Shown here: positions 25,107 to 31,406 of the stretch, piece after piece
Numbering within the stretch: the first letter of the stretch is position 1
Layout: each line of letters opens with the position of its first letter
Origin: Bacteroidota bacterium
Lineage (GTDB): Bacteria; Bacteroidota; Bacteroidia; B-17B0; Aurantibacillaceae
Length of the DNA: 45,873 nt
NCBI GenBank assembly: GCA_025360565.1
Contig: JANYBY010000154.1
Coordinates: 1 to 45,873 of the forward strand
Reading direction: 5' to 3'
The notes under the pieces: model-generated
Told to the model about the DNA's origin: nothing
The model's database searches: none
The model's input: only the letters and a program-made list of their open reading frames with translations
Program-made: the position numbers and the translations under genes

Positions 25107-25134
25107 TTAAATGTGTTTAAAAGAAATGAACGGA

Positions 25135-25142
25135 CGAATGTA
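25135..25142 (-). promoter_or_regulatory. Probable -7 element of the nucleotide-sugar operon
   Basis: The minus strand reads TACATTCG, one mismatch from TAnnTTTG. It predicts transcription from about 25128, a 20-nt leader, and places the inverted-repeat spacer (25164-25326) just upstream of the promoter. Confidence 0.4.
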
Positions 25143-25163
25143 CTAAAAAATAGCCATCTATTT

Positions 25164-25326
25164 GAAGCCATCTTAAAAGTATGTTTTAGGGTTTTTTTCG
25201 AGTATTTTTTGCTTTAACGAGGCGCGTTTTGAAGTGAATAGCTCAGCGACCTCTTGACGAAAAGGCAACGAAGTTTAAGCGAAAAAGACGAAGGAAAAGC
25301 GCAATAGATATTTTTGAGATGGCTTC
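25164..25326. other. Inverted-repeat-bounded spacer of unknown nature
   Basis: GAAGCCATCTTAAAA (25164-25178) and TTTTGAGATGGCTTC (25312-25326) are inverted copies with one mismatch in 15. They bound 133 bp that include a region of higher GC than the surroundings (about 25215-25305). No ORF with credible product or start is present. The right arm reaches the first base of the thioesterase stop codon. It could be a small mobile remnant (MITE-like) or a structured regulatory segment. Confidence 0.5.
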
Positions 25327-25736
25327 TAACTAAAATATGGTTTCAAAGCGTTGTAAAACCAATCGGGAATTGCTGTGATCTTATTGTTGGATTTTTGAAC
25401 GAATACAAGTGTAACTTTTCCCGAATTCAATAATTCTCCGGCGGCATTAAAACACTCGTATTCAAAGGGTAATTTAACGCCCTCAGGCATTTGTTTTATG
25501 GAAGTTACAATTGTTACTTCGTCATCGTAAAATGCGGGTTTTTTATAATTAATGGTAAAATCTACCACCGGCAACAAAATGCCTCGCGCTTCAACTTCTT
25601 TATAACTAAAGCCTAATAAGCGTATAGCTTCTACACGGCCAACCTCGTAATATTGCGCATAAACGCCATAATAAGCATAACCCATTTGATCGGTTTCGCC
25701 GTAGCGCACACGTATTTTTATTTCAGATCTTATCAT
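25326..25736 (-). CDS. Acyl-CoA thioesterase, YbgC/FadM hotdog family
   Basis: 136 residues, the usual size for this family. The active-site region YGETDQMGYAYYGVYAQYYE near residues 11-30 corresponds to the YxDTDxxGxxYxxxYxxxxE pattern, with E replacing the usual catalytic D in the first position after YG. It is followed by the hotdog helix RVEAIRLLGFSYKEVEARG and strands VVDFTINYKKPAFYDDEV and the YECFNAAGELL hairpin. It hydrolyses acyl-CoA thioesters; the physiological substrate is not known. A perfect -7 element (TACATTTG on the minus strand, 25856-25849) lies about 113 nt upstream. It is transcribed divergently from the 5'-nucleotidase pair. Confidence 0.88.
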   Translation of the reverse strand: MIRSEIKIRVRYGETDQMGYAYYGVYAQYYEVGRVEAIRLLGFSYKEVEARGILLPVVDFTINYKKPAFYDDEVTIVTSIKQMPEGVKLPFEYECFNAAGELLNSGKVTLVFVQKSNNKITAIPDWFYNALKPYFS

Positions 25737-25848
25737 AACTTTTTAATAAATTTAGGCTTTATCCCATATGATTTCAATTGCCGAATTTTTAACATTGATC
25801 TCTACGGATTATGTGAAGTATTTTGGGAGCCCCGAAACTTTCACAAAA

Positions 25849-25856
25849 CAAATGTA
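25849..25856 (-). promoter_or_regulatory. Predicted -7 promoter element of the thioesterase gene
   Basis: TACATTTG on the minus strand matches TAnnTTTG exactly. The expected leader is about 105 nt, long for this window. It lies 10 nt from the divergent 5'-nucleotidase gene start. Confidence 0.45.
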
Positions 25857-25866
25857 ATTTTATTTC

Positions 25867-26604
25867 ATGATTTTAAGGCTTGGCATACTAATTATTCTGC
25901 AGTTTTTTTTAAGCACTTGCGGTAAACATTATTATAAGCAAAAAGAAGAGTATAAACATTATTCTCTTAAGGAAAGTTCGGATAAAAGCGCTGTTTCCGA
26001 TTCAATAACAAGATTCAAATTAAAAGTAATTACCGAAACCGGAAAAGTAATTGCCCTTGCAGCAGATGAATTGACAAAGGAAGGGGCCGAAACAACTTTA
26101 GGTAATTTTGTGTGCGACGCTTTAATATACGCCGGAAAGTTAGAATTTAAAACTGATCCCGATCTCATCATCCTTAACCGCGGAGGCTTAAGAATAAATT
26201 TACCAAAAGGAGAAATAAAAGTGTCCACCATTTTTGAACTGATGCCGTTTGAAAATGAATTGGTAATGCTGAATGTTTCGGGTCAAAAGCTGTTGGAACA
26301 TTTACCCGCGTTTTTGGAAAAGAAACATCCATTCGCGGGTATGAAAGTAAAAATGGAGAATAGAAAAGTAATTTCTATATTAATAAATGGTGTTACCGTT
26401 GACGAGAAAAAAAATTATGTTGTTTTTACGAGCGATTACCTTAGTAATGGGGGCGATAATATTGGTTTTTTAAAGGAGCCGGCGAGTTTAAAAACTAGTA
26501 ACTTAAAAATAAGGGATGCTATAATAAAGTACTGCAATTATTTAACCGAAAATAAAAAACAGATCACACCTTATACTGATGGAAGATTTGAAATTTCAAA
26601 ATAG
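25867..26604 (+). CDS. 5'-nucleotidase C-terminal domain lipoprotein
   Basis: 245 residues. N-terminal signal with lipobox LSTC (Cys18), so it should be attached to a membrane. The body is the C-terminal, substrate-binding domain of the UshA/5'-nucleotidase family: TTLGNFVCDALIYAG, DLIILNRGGLRINLPKGEI, STIFELMPFENELVMLNVSG, and FTSDYLSNGGDNIGFL. It lacks the metallophosphatase domain, which is encoded by the next gene (26579-27523, overlapping by 26 bp). In UshA-type enzymes the metal domain comes first; here the order is reversed and the halves are separate polypeptides. They presumably form one enzyme that removes phosphate from nucleotides in the periplasm or at the surface. Confidence 0.9.
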   Translation: MILRLGILIILQFFLSTCGKHYYKQKEEYKHYSLKESSDKSAVSDSITRFKLKVITETGKVIALAADELTKEGAETTLGNFVCDALIYAGKLEFKTDPDLIILNRGGLRINLPKGEIKVSTIFELMPFENELVMLNVSGQKLLEHLPAFLEKKHPFAGMKVKMENRKVISILINGVTVDEKKNYVVFTSDYLSNGGDNIGFLKEPASLKTSNLKIRDAIIKYCNYLTENKKQITPYTDGRFEISK

Positions 26605-27523
26605 ACGAGAGTTTATAAAATACACATTAGGCACCGCGGCTGTATTATATGGTATGAATGCTAATGCCAATAAAAGAGGCCTTATAAAAGAAGGTTTTAC
26701 AAAACTGACTATATTATATACCAACGATCAGCATAGCCGCATAGAACCGTTTCCGGATAATGATGCAAGATTTCCCGGTGAGGGTGGTTTCGCAAAACGG
26801 GCGACTTTAATTGAAAAAATAAGGGCAGAGGAGGAACATGTTTTACTATTGGATGCTGGCGACATATTTCAGGGAACGCCCTATTTTAATTATTTTTTCG
26901 GCGAGGTGGAATATAAGTTAATGAGTATGATGAAATACGATGCCGTAACATTTGGTAACCATGATTTTGACCTTGGTTGCGAAAATATTGTAAAACAAAT
27001 GCCCCATGCCGCGTTCGATTTTATTAATTGTAATTACGATCTTAAGGATACGGCCTTATTCGAAAACAAAAAGGTATTTCCGTATAAGATCTATAAGCGC
27101 GGAAAAATTAAAATAGGAGTTTTTGGAGTTGGGATAGATCTAGAAAATTTGGTGGACAAAAAATATGTGAGCGGAGTGGTTTATAAAGATCCGATAACGG
27201 AAGCAAATAAATGGGCGGCGATTTTAAAAGTGGATGAAAAATGCGATTATATAATTTGTCTTTCGCACCTCGGATATAAGTACGAAAATAAAAAAGTGTC
27301 GGATGTGATCTTGGCTGCGCAAACAAAAAACATCGACCTTATAATTGGAGGGCATACGCATACATTCCTTGATAATCCTGATATTACAAAGAACATGGCC
27401 GGGGAGCCTGTAACGATCACGCAAGTGGGTTGGGCGGGTATATGGCTCGGCAAAATTGAAATTTTATTATCTCCGCATAATAAAATTATTTTGAAAAATA
27501 GTGCCAATCATAAGGTTATATAG
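26579..27523 (+). CDS. Metallophosphatase domain of a split 5'-nucleotidase
   Basis: 314 residues, calcineurin-like metallophosphoesterase. Metal motifs in order: YTNDQHSRIEP (D-x-H, about residues 43-46), LLDAGDIFQG, FGNHDFDLG, CLSHLG and the final GGHTHTFLD. The N-terminus reads NRREFIKYTLGTAAVLYG, a twin-arginine signal, so the folded, metal-loaded protein would be exported by Tat, while its partner (25867-26604) carries a Sec lipoprotein signal. The ORF starts inside the last codons of the partner gene and is surely translated with it. Reaction: dephosphorylation of 5'-nucleotides or related diesters. No substrate specificity can be read. Confidence 0.92.
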   Translation: MEDLKFQNRREFIKYTLGTAAVLYGMNANANKRGLIKEGFTKLTILYTNDQHSRIEPFPDNDARFPGEGGFAKRATLIEKIRAEEEHVLLLDAGDIFQGTPYFNYFFGEVEYKLMSMMKYDAVTFGNHDFDLGCENIVKQMPHAAFDFINCNYDLKDTALFENKKVFPYKIYKRGKIKIGVFGVGIDLENLVDKKYVSGVVYKDPITEANKWAAILKVDEKCDYIICLSHLGYKYENKKVSDVILAAQTKNIDLIIGGHTHTFLDNPDITKNMAGEPVTITQVGWAGIWLGKIEILLSPHNKIILKNSANHKVI

Positions 27524-27595
27524 GGGAAATAAAAGTTTTCCAAACTTCCAAATATATTCGAAAAATATTTTTAATTTTTTTTTTGGCGAAATATG

Positions 27596-27625
27596 TTGCA
27601 AACACAAATAATCAAGTTATATTTA
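27596..27625 (+). promoter_or_regulatory. Predicted dnaA promoter
   Basis: TTG at 27596-27598 and TATATTTA at 27618-27625, spaced 19 bp, fit the Bacteroidota promoter (TTG, 17-23 bp, TAnnTTTG) with one mismatch at the last base. The predicted start lies near 27632, about 50 nt before the dnaA start codon. The rest of the 159-bp gap is AT-rich; I see no DnaA boxes. Confidence 0.5.
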
Positions 27626-27682
27626 CAAACAAGTTCATGTTAACTATTAAATAACCGAAAATATTATAAACTTTTTTTAATT

Positions 27683-29119
27683 ATGATGAAGGAAAAGACT
27701 GCAGAGCAAGTATGGAATGGATGCCTGGAAATTGTAAAAGACAATGTTAGCCCACAAAATTTTAAAACATGGTTTGATCCGATCAAAGCCATTAAAATAA
27801 ACAACAGTGTTTTAACGATTCAGGTTCCGTCGCAGTTTTTTTATGAGTGGTTAGAAGAGCATTATATTACATTAATTAAAAAAGTAATTAAAAAAGAATT
27901 AGGTGCAGAAGGCCGTTTAGAGTACAATATTATAATGGACAATGCTTCGGGTAAAACTGAAACACCTATTACTTTCAAATTACCAAACATCAATACTAAT
28001 TTAAAGAACCCTTCGGTTTCAATGCCGATCGAAGTTGGGAGCTCTATAAAAAATCCTTTTGTTATTCCTGGTTTAAAAAAGGTTCAGGTTGAATCGCAAT
28101 TAAATCCAAACTACAGTTTCGATAATTTTGTTGAAGGCGATTGTAACCGTTTAGCTCGCAGTGCAGGTTTTGCAGTAGCACAAAAGCCGGGCGGAAACGC
28201 GTTTAACCCATTATTATTATATGGAGGCGTTGGCCTTGGTAAAACCCACTTAGCCCAAGCCATCGGTATTGAGGTTAAAAAGAATTACCCTAACAAAACA
28301 GTATTATACGTTCAGTCAGAAAAATTCATTACCCAGTTTATTGAATCAATAAAAAACAATAATCAAAACGACTTTATCCACTTCTACCAAATGATAGACG
28401 TATTGATCATTGACGACGTTCAGTACTTTGCCGGCAAAGAAAAAACGCAAGATATTTTCTTCCATATTTTTAACCACTTACATCAATTAGGCAAACAGAT
28501 TATCTTAACTGCTGATCGTCCACCGGTTGATATACAAGGTATTGAACAGCGTTTATTATCCCGTTTCAAATGGGGCCTTAGCGCCGATTTGCAAGCTCCG
28601 GGCTTAGAAACACGTATTGGCATTTTAGAAAAAAAGGTTTATAACGAAGGAATTCAATTACCAAAAGAGGTTATCGAATATTTAGCGTATAGCATTACCT
28701 CAAATGTGCGTGAGTTGGAAGGTGCTTTAATTTCATTATTAGCTCAATCCAGCTTAAACAAAAAGATCATCACTTTAGAATTGGCCAAGGCCATGATCGA
28801 TAAGTTTGTTAAGAGTACCGCACGTGAGGTTTCTATTGATTACATACAAAAAGTGGTTTGCGATTATTTTGACCTTGCCATTGATACAATGAAATCAAAA
28901 ACCCGTAAACGCGAGGTGGTTCAGGCTCGTCAAATAGCCATGTACTTCGCCAAAAATATGACTAAATCAAGTTTAGCTACTATTGGTATGCATTGTGGTG
29001 GTAAAGACCACGCAACCGTTTTACATGCTTGCCGCACGGTAAATAATTTAATGGATACCGACAAACGCTTTAAGGCTTATATTGAAGAACTTGAAAAAAA
29101 GATCAGCATAAGCAATTAA
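27683..29119 (+). CDS. dnaA: Chromosomal replication initiator DnaA
   Basis: Binds DnaA boxes at the origin and loads the helicase; 478 residues. Domain I is at 1-80 (VWNGCLEIVKDNVSPQNFKT, WFDPIKA), then a short linker. The AAA+ domain has Walker A GGVGLGKT (181-188), Walker B VLIIDDVQYF, sensor ILTADRPP and the arginine-finger box QRLLSRFKWGL. Domain IV ends with RKREVVQARQIAMYFAKNMT and GGKDHATVLHACRTV, the box-binding helix-turn-helix. The two adjacent ATGs (27683, 27686) are equivalent starts. The gene is not next to dnaN, recF or gyrB in this window, as is common in Bacteroidota, where dnaA position does not always mark the origin. A strong terminator follows it. Confidence 0.98.
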   Translation: MMKEKTAEQVWNGCLEIVKDNVSPQNFKTWFDPIKAIKINNSVLTIQVPSQFFYEWLEEHYITLIKKVIKKELGAEGRLEYNIIMDNASGKTETPITFKLPNINTNLKNPSVSMPIEVGSSIKNPFVIPGLKKVQVESQLNPNYSFDNFVEGDCNRLARSAGFAVAQKPGGNAFNPLLLYGGVGLGKTHLAQAIGIEVKKNYPNKTVLYVQSEKFITQFIESIKNNNQNDFIHFYQMIDVLIIDDVQYFAGKEKTQDIFFHIFNHLHQLGKQIILTADRPPVDIQGIEQRLLSRFKWGLSADLQAPGLETRIGILEKKVYNEGIQLPKEVIEYLAYSITSNVRELEGALISLLAQSSLNKKIITLELAKAMIDKFVKSTAREVSIDYIQKVVCDYFDLAIDTMKSKTRKREVVQARQIAMYFAKNMTKSSLATIGMHCGGKDHATVLHACRTVNNLMDTDKRFKAYIEELEKKISISN

Positions 29120-29139
29120 TAAACAAACACTACTACTGC

Positions 29140-29170
29140 AAAAAGCCCTGAAGAAATTCGGGGCTTTTTT
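29140..29170 (+). terminator. Rho-independent terminator after dnaA
   Basis: Left arm AAAAAGCCCTGAA (29140-29152), GNRA tetraloop GAAA, right arm TTCGGGGCTTTTT (29157-29169) and one further T. The stem is 13 bp with one G-T pair; the A-tract/T-tract symmetry would also stop transcription from the other strand. Confidence 0.9.
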
Positions 29171-29296
29171 GTTTAAAATTTTCCTTGGTTAAACCAAAAT
29201 TCTCAGTTAGCTTTATTCTTTCAAATTTTAAAAATAAGCCAAGGCCTTTAGGGTTGATTTTTAAATTGCTTTTCTAAAAATAAATAAAAATAAAAG

Positions 29297-30208
29297 ATGA
29301 AAAATATTACAGTTATCGGCAGTGGTACAATGGGAAACGGAATTGCCCATACCTTCGCGCAATTTGGTTATAACGTTAACCTTGTTGATATAAACGAAGC
29401 CGCTTTACAAAAAGCAATTGCCACAATTACTAAAAATTTAGACAGGCAGGTGCAAAAAGGAACCATTACCGAAGAAGCAAAAGCAATTACTTTAAACAAC
29501 ATAACCACTTTAACCGATATGGCAAAGGGCGCTGCAAATGCCGACCTCGTTGTTGAAGCCGCAAGCGAGAACATTGATATAAAATTAAAAATATTTAAAC
29601 AATTAGATGAGATCTGTTCGCCAAATACAATTTTAGCGAGTAACACTTCTTCTATTTCAATTACCCAAATTGCAGCAGTAACAAAACGCGCCGATAAAGT
29701 AATAGGCATGCATTTTATGAATCCTGTTCCGGTAATGAAATTGATCGAGGTCATTCGCGGGTACAATACTTCTAACGAAGTATGCGAATTGGTGATGGAG
29801 ACTTCAAAAAATTTAAATAAAATACCGGTTGAGGTAAACGATTATCCCGGCTTTGTGGCAAATAAAATTTTAATGCCAATGATCAACGAAGCTATTATTA
29901 CCTTGTACGAAGGTGTAGCCGGTGTTGAAGAAATTGATACTGTTATGAAATTAGGAATGGCGCATCCAATGGGTCCATTGCAATTAGCCGATTTTATTGG
30001 ATTAGATGTTTGCCTTAATATCCTTCGTGTGTTACAAGACGGTTTCGGAAATCCAAAATATGCACCTTGTCCGTTATTAGTTAATATGGTAACCGCGGGG
30101 CACTTAGGTGTTAAATCGGGAAAAGGTTTTTACGATTATAGTGGCGGTGGAAAAGAATTGGTACCTGCAGACAGGTTCAAAAAAAAAATGACATTAGAGC
30201 TTAGTTAA
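29297..30208 (+). CDS. 3-hydroxybutyryl-CoA (3-hydroxyacyl-CoA) dehydrogenase
   Basis: NAD-dependent oxidation of 3-hydroxyacyl-CoA in fatty acid or butanoate metabolism; 303 residues, the normal length of the stand-alone enzyme. NAD motif GSGTMGNGIA at 8-17; VEAASENIDIKLKIF; catalytic His139 in MHFMNPVPVMKLIEVI with the partner glutamate nearby; C-terminal domain with VNDYPGFVANKILMPMINEA and DTVMKLGMAHPMGPLQLADF, KSGKGFYDYSG. There is no adjacent enoyl-CoA hydratase or thiolase. It begins a run of small genes that ends in a SpoIIE phosphatase; the next start (GTG at 30212) is 3 nt after the stop, so it heads an operon, but the functional link is unclear. Confidence 0.93.
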   Translation: MKNITVIGSGTMGNGIAHTFAQFGYNVNLVDINEAALQKAIATITKNLDRQVQKGTITEEAKAITLNNITTLTDMAKGAANADLVVEAASENIDIKLKIFKQLDEICSPNTILASNTSSISITQIAAVTKRADKVIGMHFMNPVPVMKLIEVIRGYNTSNEVCELVMETSKNLNKIPVEVNDYPGFVANKILMPMINEAIITLYEGVAGVEEIDTVMKLGMAHPMGPLQLADFIGLDVCLNILRVLQDGFGNPKYAPCPLLVNMVTAGHLGVKSGKGFYDYSGGGKELVPADRFKKKMTLELS

Positions 30209-30211
30209 CTA

Positions 30212-30640
30212 GTGGCGGAACCTTACAAGAATATATTATCCATAGAGTTTCCCAACATTCCAAGTGCGGGAGTTTACTATTTTAATACGCAAAGCGGGTT
30301 AAGGTACGAGGTAAGATTCGGGCGGTTGCAGGATAATATTTTACATGCCAATATTGTATTTGGTGTTGTAAATGATGAGTTTGAAGGCGAAGAATATGTA
30401 ACTACCAACAGAGGCGAAGTGTACCAGGTAATGAATACAATTGTTCAGATCATAAAAAATTATATGAAAGAACATCCAAAAGTAAGCATCTACGAATTTA
30501 ACGCAGTTGGCCGCGATGGCGAGGATGAAAGTGCCGAGAACGCGCGGATGCTTTTATATAAACGCTTTTTGCCAAGGATCTTTGAGGAGGGCTGGAAATT
30601 TAAGATTGAAGGTAATTTTGCCTTAGTGACCAAGATTTAA
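30212..30640 (+). CDS. Uncharacterised 142-residue protein
   Basis: Soluble, no signal peptide or membrane segment. Begins with GTG 3 nt after the dehydrogenase stop, so translational coupling is likely. N-terminal half is beta-rich (YKNILSIEFPNIPSAGVYYF, LRYEVRFGRLQDNILHANIVF); the middle holds a helix (YQVMNTIVQIIKNYMKEHP), then VSIYEFNAVGRDGEDESAEN and a last strand-helix unit. The alternating beta/alpha pattern and acidic loop recall small phage- or effector-like domains, but I recognise no family. It is probably conserved among Bacteroidota. No function assigned. Confidence 0.6.
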   Translation: MAEPYKNILSIEFPNIPSAGVYYFNTQSGLRYEVRFGRLQDNILHANIVFGVVNDEFEGEEYVTTNRGEVYQVMNTIVQIIKNYMKEHPKVSIYEFNAVGRDGEDESAENARMLLYKRFLPRIFEEGWKFKIEGNFALVTKI

Positions 30641-30739
30641 ATGTTCGCGGTGATTAAATTTTAGCCCTTTAAATAATTTATCACCTTATTTAAAAAATTC
30701 CTTTCTTTTCGGTACCTTTAACTATACAAATTTTTGGAT

Positions 30740-31195
30740 ATGAAATTTTATTCAACCCACGCCATCGATCAGCTCACAAGGCATTGTTTAAAAGACACCA
30801 TTGGCTTTAACTGGTTAATGAATAACGGATACAAAGAACTTATAGCGGTTTTGGATGCCGTGCGCGACGATAAAATAGCTTTTAAATATTTAATGGAAAA
30901 CAAACATTTGGAGCTGGCCGCGTTTGTAAATGCTATTTGGGAAGATCAGAAAGCATTTAAATTTTTAATGGATTCAAAAGCTTACGATTGGGCGGCTGCA
31001 GCAAATATTATTAATGGTGATCAAAATGCCGAAGATGCACTTCGCCGCTCGGGCAAAATGCATTTTGTTTTATTGGCACACGCCATTCAAAGCCGCATCC
31101 ATGAAGATGGTGATCGGAATATGAGCCCCTGGGGTGTTATGCAAAACCTGCTCAATTTTAAAAAAGCATTAAAAAAGGATGAGGATAATAGATAG
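30740..31195 (+). CDS. Uncharacterised protein of four 26-residue helical repeats
   Basis: 151 residues from the ATG at 30740; the frame opens two codons earlier at a TTG. Soluble, no signal peptide. The sequence contains four similar units of about 26 residues: FNWLMNNGYKELIAVLDAV, FKYLMENKHLELAAFVNAI, FKFLMDSKAYDWAAAANII and LRRSGKMHFVLLAHAI. The pattern is [FA]-x-[WYF]-L-[MR] then a second helix with a hydrophobic face, like short solenoid repeats. Such repeats usually bind other proteins. A TACCTTTA element at 30713-30720 is near the -7 consensus, so it may have its own promoter. It overlaps the next gene by 17 nt. Confidence 0.62.
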   Translation: MKFYSTHAIDQLTRHCLKDTIGFNWLMNNGYKELIAVLDAVRDDKIAFKYLMENKHLELAAFVNAIWEDQKAFKFLMDSKAYDWAAAANIINGDQNAEDALRRSGKMHFVLLAHAIQSRIHEDGDRNMSPWGVMQNLLNFKKALKKDEDNR

Positions 31196-31406
31196 TATTC
31201 CGCACCCGAGTATCACGATCAGTATTTTTCAGATGAATGATAAATACATGGTTAAGTTTGAGGCGGGCATGATGGAGCAGACATTTAAATTTTTGACCTC
31301 AGATGTAAAAAGCGTTGAGGATCTGAAAAAAAAGATCTCGCCAGAATTTATTGAGAACACAAGAAAAAGATTTAACGAAATGTTCTTACAGATGAAAGAT
31401 ATTTAA
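31179..31406 (+). CDS. Uncharacterised 75-residue protein
   Basis: Starts in the end of the repeat-protein gene (17-nt overlap) and its stop codon shares one base with the next start (TAATG at 31404-31408), so all three genes are translationally coupled. The product begins MRIIDSIPHPSITISIFQMN, then KYMVKFEAGMMEQTFKF, a beta-hairpin-like segment, and ends in a charged helix (PEFIENTRKRFNEMF). From memory such short IxDxIPHPS proteins recur across Bacteroidota, but I cannot name a family. The function is unknown; context points to a relationship with the SpoIIE-type phosphatase downstream. Confidence 0.65.
   Translation: MRIIDSIPHPSITISIFQMNDKYMVKFEAGMMEQTFKFLTSDVKSVEDLKKKISPEFIENTRKRFNEMFLQMKDI

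Noticed and set aside
27524..27682. Replication origin upstream of dnaA
   Set aside because: No DnaA-box cluster; only a promoter-like TTG-19-TATATTTA is seen.
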